DNA from: DSAD01 sp036825155
GTDB taxonomy: Bacteria > Desulfobacterota > Desulfomonilia > UBA1062
Assembly: GCA_036825155.1 (NCBI GenBank)
Contig: DAISYU010000017.1
Span: 1-42,694 of the forward strand
Length of the DNA: 42,694 bases
Reading direction: 5' to 3'
In this document: positions 23,586-31,364 of the stretch, in pieces
Position numbering within the stretch: position 1 is the stretch's first letter
Layout of the letters: each line of letters starts with the position of its first letter
The notes under the pieces: model-generated
The model's input: only the letters and a program-made list of their open reading frames with translations
Told to the model about the DNA's origin: nothing
Database searches by the model: none
Position numbers and translations under genes: made by a program

Positions 23586-23939
23586 ATGAAAAACGATCAG
23601 GATCTAACAATTGCAATGATCGGCACCGCCGATCAGGTCACCTTCATGCGCATGGGCGGCATCGGCGCATGGCGGATTATCCGGGAAGACGGCAATATCG
23701 CCGAACAGGTACGTGCCGCATTACTTGATCTCAGCCAGGACGCCTCCATCGGCATCATTGTCATACCTGAGGAATGGAAAGGATACGTGAAAGATATCCT
23801 CGAAGAGAGCTCGGCCTCCAAAAAAACAGTCCCGGTCATTGTGGAAATACCTACCCTCTTTGATCAGGGAGCGGAGAGCATAAAGGAATTTTATCAGTCG
23901 TATGCCAAGAAACTAATCGGGTTTAGCATTGAAATCTAG
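23586..23939 (+). CDS. ntpF: A/V-type ATPase subunit F
   Basis: 117 residues, three bases after subunit C. The CheY-like small fold of subunit F is recognisable: 'IAMIGTADQVTFMRMGGIG', then 'SIGIIVIPEEW' and a closing strand 'VPVIVEIPT'. Subunit F sits on the central shaft with subunit D and can modulate the head. No strong ribosome site is present, so coupling to the upstream gene is expected. Identity is strengthened by its place between C and A. Confidence 0.9.
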   Translation: MKNDQDLTIAMIGTADQVTFMRMGGIGAWRIIREDGNIAEQVRAALLDLSQDASIGIIVIPEEWKGYVKDILEESSASKKTVPVIVEIPTLFDQGAESIKEFYQSYAKKLIGFSIEI

Positions 23940-23962
23940 GTGTATTCATAAGGAGATGACAC

Positions 23963-25711
23963 ATGGGTAAGATCTGGAAGATCTCGGGACCCGTGGTGAT
24001 TGCGGAGGATATGCGCGGCTCCCGTGTCTATGAGGTTGTTGAAGTGGGGGATATCCGGCTCGCCGGTGAGATCATCGGTCTGGAGCAAGACAAGGCCGTG
24101 ATCCAGGTCTACGAAGATACAACCGGGCTGAAGGTGGGTGAACCTGTGGCCAGAACCGGTGAGATTCTCATGGTGGAACTCGGGCCCGGCATCGTGGGGA
24201 GCATCTTCGATGGTGTCCAGCGGTCCCTGGTAAGCATGAAGGACGATATCGGGGACTTCCTCTCCCGGGGTGCACGGACATACCCGCTGGACCGTGATGC
24301 CAAGTGGCATTTCACGCCTGCCCTCTCAGCGGGTGAGACGGTCATGGAAGGAGACATCATCGGCACTGTCGCTGAAACAGGCCTTCTGGAACACAGGATC
24401 ATGATCCCCATAGGGACACAGGGGAAGCTCCTGGAGATTCATGAAGGGGACTTCACTATAGAGGAGAGCGTTGCCGTGGTCTTAGACGGGGAGAAAAAGA
24501 AGGACATCTTCCTCATGCAGCGCTGGCCTGCGAGAAAGCCGAGGGTATACGCACAGCGGCTGAATCCCGGCAACCTGCTCGTGACCGGAACGAGGATCAT
24601 CGATTACATGTTCCCCCTGGCGCTGGGCGGAAAGGCGGCCATCCCCGGCGGATTCGGAACAGGCAAGACCGTTACCCTGCAGCAGATGGCCAGATGGTCC
24701 CAGACGCATCTCAACCTCTATGTGGGCTGCGGGGAGCGCGGCAACGAGATGTCGGACGTCCTGCACAGCTTCCGCGAACTCAGAGATCCCCAGACCGATC
24801 GCCTCCTGCAGGAAAAGGAGATCTTTATCGCCAACACATCGAACATGCCTGTTGTAGCCCGGGAGATCAGTATCTTTATCGGGATCACCATTGCTGAATA
24901 CTTCCGGGATATGGGATATGACGTCCTACTGGTGGCGGATTCCACCTCCCGCTGGGCCGAGGCAATGCGGGAGATTGGGGCCCGGCTCGAGGAAACCCCG
25001 GGGGAAGAAGGGTTCCCAACGTATCTCGGATCGAGACTCGCCTCGTTCTACGAACGTTCAGGCCGGGTCAGGTGCATGGGCAGTCCGGAAAGAACAGGCT
25101 CGGTAACGGTCATCGGTGCCGTGAGTCCTCCGGGCGCCGACTTCTCGGAGCCGGTTACCCAAAGCACGTTAAGGATTGTCGAGGCGCTCTATTCCCTCGA
25201 TGTATCCCTGGCGAACAAACGCCACTTCCCCACCATCAACTGGCTGACGAGCTATTCTCTTTACGCCGATGCCACGAGGGAATGGTGGAACTCGGTAAGC
25301 CCTGAATGGTCGCCCTTGCGCGACACGGCGCTCAGGATCCTCCAGCAGGAAGCGGAACTCGAAGAGATCGTGCGCCTGGTGGGACCCGAGGCACTGCCTG
25401 AAGATGACAAGCTTATGCTCCTTGCATCAAAGATAATCAGGGAAGACTTCCTCATGCAGAGCGCATACCATCCCGTTGACACGTACACCACGCCCAAGAG
25501 GGCGCATACCATGCTGTCCACGATCATAAAATTCTACGAACTGGCCAAGGGTATGGCGGAAGGCGGAACCTCGGTAGCGGAGATTGCCGCCCTGCCGGTT
25601 GTACAGAGAATTTCACGAATGAAGGATATCCCGAACGAGGAGTTCGACACCTATATCGGCGAGCTTTTGGAAGACTTCGAATCAGCAGCGCCGGGGGAGG
25701 GGCTGAAATGA
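23963..25711 (+). CDS. ntpA: A/V-type ATPase catalytic subunit A
   Basis: 582 residues, full length. The P-loop is 'PGGFGTGKT' (K235, T236), where most family members have 'GPFGSGKT', so two substitutions leave the key residues intact. The catalytic glutamate lies in 'VGCGERGNEM' (E258). The long non-homologous insertion typical of subunit A precedes the P-loop, and 'ADSTSRWAEAMREI' and 'SPPGADFSEPVTQ' are conserved catalytic-site segments. It hydrolyses or makes ATP in the head. AAGGAG lies six bases from the ATG; the stop overlaps the start of subunit B (ATGA). Confidence 0.97.
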   Translation: MGKIWKISGPVVIAEDMRGSRVYEVVEVGDIRLAGEIIGLEQDKAVIQVYEDTTGLKVGEPVARTGEILMVELGPGIVGSIFDGVQRSLVSMKDDIGDFLSRGARTYPLDRDAKWHFTPALSAGETVMEGDIIGTVAETGLLEHRIMIPIGTQGKLLEIHEGDFTIEESVAVVLDGEKKKDIFLMQRWPARKPRVYAQRLNPGNLLVTGTRIIDYMFPLALGGKAAIPGGFGTGKTVTLQQMARWSQTHLNLYVGCGERGNEMSDVLHSFRELRDPQTDRLLQEKEIFIANTSNMPVVAREISIFIGITIAEYFRDMGYDVLLVADSTSRWAEAMREIGARLEETPGEEGFPTYLGSRLASFYERSGRVRCMGSPERTGSVTVIGAVSPPGADFSEPVTQSTLRIVEALYSLDVSLANKRHFPTINWLTSYSLYADATREWWNSVSPEWSPLRDTALRILQQEAELEEIVRLVGPEALPEDDKLMLLASKIIREDFLMQSAYHPVDTYTTPKRAHTMLSTIIKFYELAKGMAEGGTSVAEIAALPVVQRISRMKDIPNEEFDTYIGELLEDFESAAPGEGLK

Positions 25712-27120
25712 AGGCAGAACAGCTTTTCACACGTGAGACCAAGGCGATCTCCACGGCACGACGCTCACTGCTCATGATCGAGAGTATTCCCGGGATCAAA
25801 TACAACGAGATCGTCGATGTCCGCCTGGGAACCGGGGAGATCCGCAGCGGCCAGGTTATCGAAGTGGGCAGGGAAACGACCATTGTCCAGGTATTCGAGG
25901 GGGTCAGCGAGGTGGACCTTCTGGAGAGTACGGTGCGCTACAAGGGCGAGGTCTTGAAGCTGCCGGTTTCGCTCGATATCCTCGGCAGGATATTCGACGG
26001 CAACGGCAAGCCTGTGGACAACGGTCCTGCCATTGTCGCCGATGACTACCTGGATATAAACGGATCCCCCATCAATCCTGCATCCAGACAGCCCCCCGCC
26101 GAGTTCATCGAAACCGGAATATCTGCGATCGACGGACTGAACGTCCTGGTCCGCGGCCAGAAACTCCCCATCTTCAGCGGCTCAGGGCTCCCCCATAACA
26201 AGATTGCATCGCAGATCGTCCGTCAGGCGGCACTGAAGGGCAAAGACGAATCGTTTGCCATTGTCTTCGGAGCCATCGGCGTCAGCTACGACGATGCAGC
26301 ATACTTTATCAAAAACCTTGAAGAGACCGGTGCACTGTCCCGGTCGGTAGGATTTATCAACACCGCATCCGCGCCGGTTATTGAACGACTGTCCACCCCG
26401 AGGCTAGCCCTGACCGCTGCCGACTACCTGGCATGGGAGCATGGCATGCATGTTCTGGTGATCCTCTCCGATATCACGAACTACTGCGATGCCCTGCGTG
26501 AACTCGCGGCAATGCGGGGTGAGATACCCAGCAGACGCGGGTATCCCGGATACATGTATACAGACCTCTCCACCATCTACGAGCGGGCGGGCAGAATATC
26601 GGGCAAGGAGGGATCTGTTACCATCATGCCCATCCTCACCATGCCGGATGACGACATCACCCACCCCATTCCCGACCTCACCGGCTATATTACGGAGGGA
26701 CAGATCGTCCTTTCCCGGGCACTTGAACGGAAGCGCGTCTATCCGCCCATCGACGTATTCCTCTCCCTGTCCAGGATGATGCGCGAGGGCATCGGGGAGG
26801 GGAAGACGAGGGATGACCACAACAATGTGTTCATGCAGTCGTATGCCGCATATGCAGAAGGAAACTACCTGCGGGAGATATCCACCGTCATCGGCGCAGA
26901 AGGCTTGAGCGAACGGGACAAGATCTACCTTTCATCTGCGGACTCCTTTGAACAGGATTTCATATCCCAGGGGGAATACGAGCGGAGACCGGTGGAAGAG
27001 ACCCTGGCCACCGCGTGGAAGATCTTTTCAAAACTCCCGGTGGAGGACCTGAAACTCATCAGGCAGGAGTTCATTGACAGATACCTTCCCAGTAACCAGG
27101 AACCAGACAGCGAGGAGTAA
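25708..27120 (+). CDS. ntpB: A/V-type ATPase regulatory subunit B
   Basis: 470 residues. As expected for the non-catalytic subunit, the canonical GxxxxGKT P-loop is replaced by 'IFSGSGLPHNKIA'. Conserved segments such as 'ETGISAIDGLNVLVRGQKLP', 'VLVILSDITNYCDALRELAA' and 'GYPGYMYTDLSTIYERAGR' confirm identity. It alternates with subunit A in the hexameric head. The start overlaps the stop of A (ATGA at 25708-25711) with a G-rich ribosome site just upstream, and the gene is followed six bases later by subunit D. Confidence 0.97.
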   Translation: MKAEQLFTRETKAISTARRSLLMIESIPGIKYNEIVDVRLGTGEIRSGQVIEVGRETTIVQVFEGVSEVDLLESTVRYKGEVLKLPVSLDILGRIFDGNGKPVDNGPAIVADDYLDINGSPINPASRQPPAEFIETGISAIDGLNVLVRGQKLPIFSGSGLPHNKIASQIVRQAALKGKDESFAIVFGAIGVSYDDAAYFIKNLEETGALSRSVGFINTASAPVIERLSTPRLALTAADYLAWEHGMHVLVILSDITNYCDALRELAAMRGEIPSRRGYPGYMYTDLSTIYERAGRISGKEGSVTIMPILTMPDDDITHPIPDLTGYITEGQIVLSRALERKRVYPPIDVFLSLSRMMREGIGEGKTRDDHNNVFMQSYAAYAEGNYLREISTVIGAEGLSERDKIYLSSADSFEQDFISQGEYERRPVEETLATAWKIFSKLPVEDLKLIRQEFIDRYLPSNQEPDSEE

Positions 27121-27126
27121 GCACGA

Positions 27127-27777
27127 ATGGCCACGAAGATACAGATTGCCAGGCCCACAAAGATGGAGCTTGCCAGGCTCAAGAAACGCCACAGGCTTGC
27201 GCTTCGAATCCAGAAGATCGTCAAGGACAGGCTCTCCATCCTGGTCATGGAATTTATCCAGACCATCAAGGAGAGCGCCCGGCTGCGCCTCAGACTCTAT
27301 GAAGAGATGGCCCACGCCCACACCTCCTTTTCTCTGACTGCAGGGTATCATGGGTATGAGCCCCTGAAAAAAGAGCTCCTCGGCGCGGTGTCCGTCCTGA
27401 AGATCCGTGCCGAATCACGCAATGTGGCCGGGGTGAGAATCCCCATGTTTGAAAATGCCCAGGAATTCTCCCCCCACGATGAACTGCGCAATCCTCTGGA
27501 TTATTCCGGTCATATGGAACATACGCAGACACTTGCCCACAGCTGCCTCGAAACATTGGTGGAACTGGCGGAACTCCAGAAATCCCTCGATCTGCTGGGT
27601 ATCGAGATCAACAAGGTGAAACGGATCAACAATGCCCTGGAATACGTTGTCATCCCAAGCCTCTTCCTTACCATCAAGTATCTGAACATGAAGTTTGAGG
27701 AGCGGGACCGCGAAGAGGCGGCACGGCTCAAGAGGGTAAAACTGCTCATCGAACAGAGAGAGGCATATGCCTATTGA
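27127..27777 (+). CDS. ntpD: A/V-type ATPase subunit D (central shaft)
   Basis: 216 residues. Two long helices dominate: an N-terminal one starting 'IARPTKMELARLKKRHRLALR', which is the strongly conserved D-subunit opening, and a C-terminal one with 'INKVKRINNALEYVVIPSL', also conserved. These form the antiparallel coiled coil that turns inside the head. GAGGAG inside the end of subunit B serves as ribosome site. The last 11 bases overlap the start of the UPF0216-like gene. Confidence 0.94.
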   Translation: MATKIQIARPTKMELARLKKRHRLALRIQKIVKDRLSILVMEFIQTIKESARLRLRLYEEMAHAHTSFSLTAGYHGYEPLKKELLGAVSVLKIRAESRNVAGVRIPMFENAQEFSPHDELRNPLDYSGHMEHTQTLAHSCLETLVELAELQKSLDLLGIEINKVKRINNALEYVVIPSLFLTIKYLNMKFEERDREEAARLKRVKLLIEQREAYAY

Positions 27778-28192
27778 TCAGGGGAAAGACGCGGCAATTG
27801 ACGGATACCTTACCAATGAACTCAAGGCCGTGAATGCCCACCTGCCCCGCAGGAGAAAGACTCTCGCCCAACTCATGAACGAGGAACATCCCCATGTACT
27901 GTTGAATGACGGCACGGATCATCATTTCAGGAAAAAGGAGTTACGCCGCCTCGCCGGGATGATAACCGAAGAGGAGCAATCCCGCCTGCTGCTGCCCATG
28001 ATCCTTGAAGTTCAGTCAGAGGCTGGAGATATCGTCGTCCACACGAAAGAGGGCATCGAGGCGAAGGTGTTCTCGGCAATTGCCGGAATGCCGCTGGTGG
28101 TACGCCATGATATCCTGCGAATATTCAAAGCCCAGGTGAGTACCCTCAGGTCTGAGCTGAAGACCACCACTCAGTATGTCTTCAGGCCCTGA
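27767..28192 (+). CDS. UPF0216/DUF61 family protein
   Basis: 141 residues. The sequence matches the UPF0216 (DUF61) pattern: 'ELKAVNAHLPRRRKTLAQLMNEEHP', 'LNDGTDHHFRKKELRRLAGM', a middle strand region 'RLLLPMILEV', and the closing 'LKTTTQYVFRP'. This family is best known from archaea and has no established function. The ATG lies inside the end of subunit D (11-base overlap), so the gene is translationally tied to the ATPase operon. No catalytic motif, membrane segment or signal peptide is seen. The family call is fairly confident from memory of its pattern; its role is unknown. Origin with the operon from an archaeon is a reasonable inference. Confidence 0.72.
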   Translation: MPIDQGKDAAIDGYLTNELKAVNAHLPRRRKTLAQLMNEEHPHVLLNDGTDHHFRKKELRRLAGMITEEEQSRLLLPMILEVQSEAGDIVVHTKEGIEAKVFSAIAGMPLVVRHDILRIFKAQVSTLRSELKTTTQYVFRP

Positions 28193-28319
28193 AATCCCTG
28201 AAAGGCAGTAGCACCCGGATCTCACATGGAGATAATTTTTATTCTGAATTCAGCGTAGACCGCGATGGCGGATGAATAGATCCAAAGCATAAAGATCCTG
28301 ATAGCAAAGGAGACCATCC

Positions 28320-28631
28320 ATGCCGGAAGAGATGTACAGCACATTACGTACCATCGAAGGTGAGGCCGAAGGTATCATTGCCGAGGCCAAGTCCAAGGCA
28401 CGGCAGATACTCGAAGAGGCCAGGAAGCAGTCCAAGGCCATAACCGCCCAGGAGTTCTCGACGGTCGAGATTGAAAAGGAGCGCGACAGGATAATCGAAG
28501 AGGCTCACAAGAGGGTATTGGAACTCATCGAGGAGGCAAAAAAAACAACTGTTGAGCTCACCGAGATCTTTGATTCCCGGTCCGCCGATGCCGTCTCTCT
28601 CATACTCAGGTACCTGCATGGCCAGGCCTGA
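28320..28631 (+). CDS. A/V-type ATPase subunit H/G-like (peripheral stalk)
   Basis: 103 residues, almost wholly a charged coiled coil: 'GIIAEAKSKARQILEEARKQS' and 'IIEEAHKRVLELIEEAKKT' show the right-handed, alanine- and glutamate-rich pattern of the archaeal AhaH/NtpG stalk subunit that pairs with subunit E. AAAGGAG lies seven bases before the ATG. In archaeal operons this gene normally comes first; here it is after subunit D and the UPF0216-like gene, 127 bases later. Assigned on composition plus context, because no other G/H-type subunit is in the operon. Confidence 0.75.
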   Translation: MPEEMYSTLRTIEGEAEGIIAEAKSKARQILEEARKQSKAITAQEFSTVEIEKERDRIIEEAHKRVLELIEEAKKTTVELTEIFDSRSADAVSLILRYLHGQA

Positions 28632-28805
28632 TGATTTTGACATTGGCACCATATGCCGTCTTAAATTTGCATACATCATGCATCGAAAAGGGCCCAACAG
28701 GCATCAAATGTATATAGGGAAAGCGCTCTTTAAAGATACCACCATATCCAAAGGCGCTCATGGTCGGGGTCAGCTGCCGGAGAAAAGATTCTAGGAGGGG
28801 TTATT

Positions 28806-29303
28806 ATGTATTCCAAATTAGTAGAACTGATACAGGACCACTCGGAAGAACTGTCACAGCGTGTTTTAAAGGACATGCTCAGCAGGAAAGAGACCGAATC
28901 CTACAACAAGCTGCACAGAAAGGAGGTGTACCGTCGCATATACGAGGTGTACAGCAAACTGGGATTATGGCTCAGCAAAGACACGCCGAAAGACGACCTT
29001 GAGGAACACTACACACGGCTTGGAAAGAGACGTTATAATGAAGGCATCCCATTGAAAGAAGTGGTAATGGCTCTTCTGCTCATCAAGAGATATCTGTGGC
29101 TCTATCTCCTTGAAACCTATCTGTTCAAATCGACCTTTGAGATATACCAGAGTCTTGAGATGAATAACCGCGTAGTACTGTTCTTTGACCGCGCGATATA
29201 CTTCTCTTCCATGGGCTATGAAGAGGCACACAAAGAAGCCGAAGAAAAGGCCAGACTCGCCCAGGAACTGGATTCAGAGGCTTCAGAACTTGTTCAGGCA
29301 TAA
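28806..29303 (+). CDS. RsbRD N-terminal-like helical sensor domain protein
   Basis: 165 residues, all helical. The segment 'YNKLHRKEVYRRIYEVYSKLGLWL' followed by 'HYTRLGKRRYNEGIPLKEVVMALLLIKR' is the pattern of the RsbRD N-terminal domain, a globin-like helical module found at the front of stressosome proteins and histidine kinases. Here it stands alone, with no STAS or kinase domain. AGGAGG lies seven bases before the ATG. It follows the ATPase genes on the same strand and precedes the terminator at 29411, so it may be the last gene of the operon. What it senses, and whether it touches the ATPase, is unknown. Confidence 0.65.
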   Translation: MYSKLVELIQDHSEELSQRVLKDMLSRKETESYNKLHRKEVYRRIYEVYSKLGLWLSKDTPKDDLEEHYTRLGKRRYNEGIPLKEVVMALLLIKRYLWLYLLETYLFKSTFEIYQSLEMNNRVVLFFDRAIYFSSMGYEEAHKEAEEKARLAQELDSEASELVQA

Positions 29304-29410
29304 TCATTGTTTTATTAATACCCATAACTCAAGCAGGCAAAAGACTTTTATGTACAGCGTATAAAAGGAATACCGTTTTACAGTATTGTTATACCTATGC
29401 ACCTCCCACA

Positions 29411-29436
29411 AGGCCCCGGCAACGGGGCCTTTTTTG
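29411..29436 (+). terminator. Rho-independent terminator after the ATPase operon
   Basis: AGGCCCCG (29411-29418), loop GCAA, CGGGGCCT (29423-29430), then a run of T to 29435. Perfect eight-pair GC-rich stem with a stable tetraloop and U-tract. It lies about 110 bases after the RsbRD-like gene and should close the ATPase transcript. Confidence 0.93.
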
Positions 29437-29508
29437 TGTCTGAGATCGGCCTTGTGGAGGGGTATGCCGAACCTGCTTTAAGACCTCTCCTGCGATTATC
29501 TTTTCCTT

Positions 29509-29554
29509 CCCTGTCAGGGGAGAACACTTTCTATACTCAACCCTGTAGACAGGG
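29509..29554. repeat. Two CCCTG/CAGGG inverted repeats, possible operator
   Basis: CCCTG-T-CAGGG at 29509-29519 and CCCTG-TAGA-CAGGG at 29541-29554. The same half-site occurs twice as an inverted pair, with different spacers, 21 bases apart, upstream of the disulfide oxidoreductase/thioredoxin reductase gene. A regulator binding site is possible; no regulator gene is adjacent. Confidence 0.35.
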
Positions 29555-29598
29555 ATCAAAAACATCGTTACCTATTATACTAACGAGCACGTCATAAT

Positions 29599-29643
29599 CC
29601 CCGAAAGAGATCCTGCAGGCACATGATGAAACAGGATCGGGGG
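29599..29643 (+). promoter_or_regulatory. Structured leader hairpin, possible attenuator
   Basis: GATCCTG (29609-29615) pairs with CAGGATC (29632-29638), and CCCC (29599-29602) pairs with GGGG just outside across an internal loop. The 3' arm is followed by a T-rich stretch, so it could end transcription about 50 bases before the ATG at 29695. No known riboswitch class is recognised. Confidence 0.35.
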
Positions 29644-29694
29644 TTTGGTTGTTATCATGATGAACCCTCTAGATGGAATACAGGAGGAACATCC

Positions 29695-31356
29695 ATGCCG
29701 GAACTGATCGATGAAAAGACAAGGGCAGAGTTGATCAAGATCTTTGCCGGGCTCGTCTCCCCTGTCCGGCTCGTCTATTTTACCCAGGAACACGCATGCG
29801 CTGCCTGCCGGGACCAGGAGACCATGCTCAAGGCATTAGCGGATATCTCAGAGAAGATCACCGCCACAGTCCACGACCTTGTCGCGGATGTCTCTCTGGC
29901 ACGCGAATACGGGATCAGCAAGGTCCCTGCCACGGCCATTCTCTCAGAGACAGACTACGGCATCCGTTTTTACGGCATCACTGCCGGGTATGAGTTCGGA
30001 TCGCTCATCGAGGCCATCGTCATGGTCTCGAAAGGGGAATCCGGTCTCGATCCTGAGATCGAGACACTCCTCAAGCTCATTGACAAACCTGTACACCTGG
30101 AGGTCATGGTGACGCTCACGTGCCCGTACTGCCCGAAGATGGTTCATCTCGCCCATCAGATGGCGCTTGTAAATGAGCATATTCGCTCCGACATGGTTGA
30201 ATCCTCTGAATTCCCACAACTTGTCCAGCGCTACGAGGTAAACGGGGTGCCCCGCACCGTTATCAATGAAAGGCCTGCCTTTGAAGGTGCGCTGCCCGCA
30301 CTCGACGCAACTCTCGAGATCTTGAAGACGATAAAGCCAAAGGAATATGAGCGGATAGATGCGCAGATGCGCGAGGCAAGGGGCGAACGGTTTGCCACAA
30401 TCGCCGCCCCGGACCACACCTATCAGACGATCATTGTCGGGGCAGGCCCTGCAGCTCTCTCCGCTGCGGTCTACGCATCGAGGAAGAACCTCGACGTCGC
30501 GCTCGTGGGAGAAAAGGTGGGCGGACAGATCACGAACACCGCCAGCATAGAAAACTGGCTGGGGATTCCTTCCATCAGCGGACAGGCCCTGGCCGAGGCC
30601 TTCCGCGATCACGCAGAGCGATACCCTATTGCCGAGATACTCGATGTGGCGGTGGAATCCATAGAGCTTCAAGACGGCGAGTTCCACCTCACAACCAAAA
30701 GCGGGACGATCTTCAGGTCCCACAGCGTTATCTACTGCGCAGGCAAGGAATACCGGAAGCTCGGAGTTCCTGGAGAGGACCGGTTCATCGGCAAAGGTAT
30801 TGCCTTTTGTGCTACATGCGACGCACCGCTCTTTAAGGACAAGCGCGTGGCGGTCATCGGCGGAGGGAACTCGGCGTTCACGGCAGCACGGGACCTTCTG
30901 AGCTATGCGAGGGAGATCCATATCATAAACATCCTGCCGGACTTTCAGGCAGACCCTGTGCTCATAAAAGAGGTGGAAAAGGCCCGCCATGTAACCCTGC
31001 ACCCGTCCATGCAGGTCAGAGAATTCACCGGCCGGAATCGATTGGGCGGCGTGCGTATTGAATCCAATGACGGGAAGGAACGATCGGATCTGGCCGTCGA
31101 CGGGGTGTTCCTGGAGATCGGTCTCATTCCCAACACCGCCTGCCTGAAGGGATTTATCGAACTCAATGACCTGGGAGAAATCCCAACCAACAAAGATCAG
31201 TCGACATCGATCCCCGGATTCTTTGCCGCCGGAGATGTCACCGATGAGATCGAAAAGCAGATCGTGGTGGCGGCAGGTGCCGGCGCAAAAGCAGCCTTGA
31301 GCGCCTACAGTTACCTCCTGGACAGGGCCCTGCTTACAAGCGGACAGGCCGTGTAA
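29695..31356 (+). CDS. Protein disulfide oxidoreductase-thioredoxin reductase fusion
   Basis: 553 residues from the ATG at 29695, which follows AGGAGG; the longer frame from 29623 has no such site. Residues 1-220 form a tandem thioredoxin-fold module like archaeal PDO/glutaredoxin-like proteins, with both active sites kept: C35-A-A-C38 and C143-P-Y-C146. Residues 240-553 are a thioredoxin reductase: FAD motif 'VGAGPAALSAA' (from V248), redox pair C372-A-T-C375, NADPH motif 'VIGGGNSAF' and C-terminal FAD motif 'FAAGDVTD'. AhpF has the same order but lost the first CxxC; here both remain. It likely passes electrons from NAD(P)H to disulfides in the cytoplasm. No peroxiredoxin gene is adjacent. 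Confidence 0.9.
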   Translation: MPELIDEKTRAELIKIFAGLVSPVRLVYFTQEHACAACRDQETMLKALADISEKITATVHDLVADVSLAREYGISKVPATAILSETDYGIRFYGITAGYEFGSLIEAIVMVSKGESGLDPEIETLLKLIDKPVHLEVMVTLTCPYCPKMVHLAHQMALVNEHIRSDMVESSEFPQLVQRYEVNGVPRTVINERPAFEGALPALDATLEILKTIKPKEYERIDAQMREARGERFATIAAPDHTYQTIIVGAGPAALSAAVYASRKNLDVALVGEKVGGQITNTASIENWLGIPSISGQALAEAFRDHAERYPIAEILDVAVESIELQDGEFHLTTKSGTIFRSHSVIYCAGKEYRKLGVPGEDRFIGKGIAFCATCDAPLFKDKRVAVIGGGNSAFTAARDLLSYAREIHIINILPDFQADPVLIKEVEKARHVTLHPSMQVREFTGRNRLGGVRIESNDGKERSDLAVDGVFLEIGLIPNTACLKGFIELNDLGEIPTNKDQSTSIPGFFAAGDVTDEIEKQIVVAAGAGAKAALSAYSYLLDRALLTSGQAV

Positions 31357-31364
31357 TTTCGTTT

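Larger units (their letters stand above)
29304..29694. other. Intergenic stretch with terminator and structured leader
   Basis: 391 bases without a gene. It holds the terminator at 29411-29436, nested weak pairing around 29361-29394 (GTATAA/TTATAC and AATAC/GTATT), two CCCTG/CAGGG inverted repeats (29509-29519 and 29541-29554), and a hairpin at 29599-29643. The last three belong to the upstream region of the oxidoreductase gene at 29695. Confidence 0.5.
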
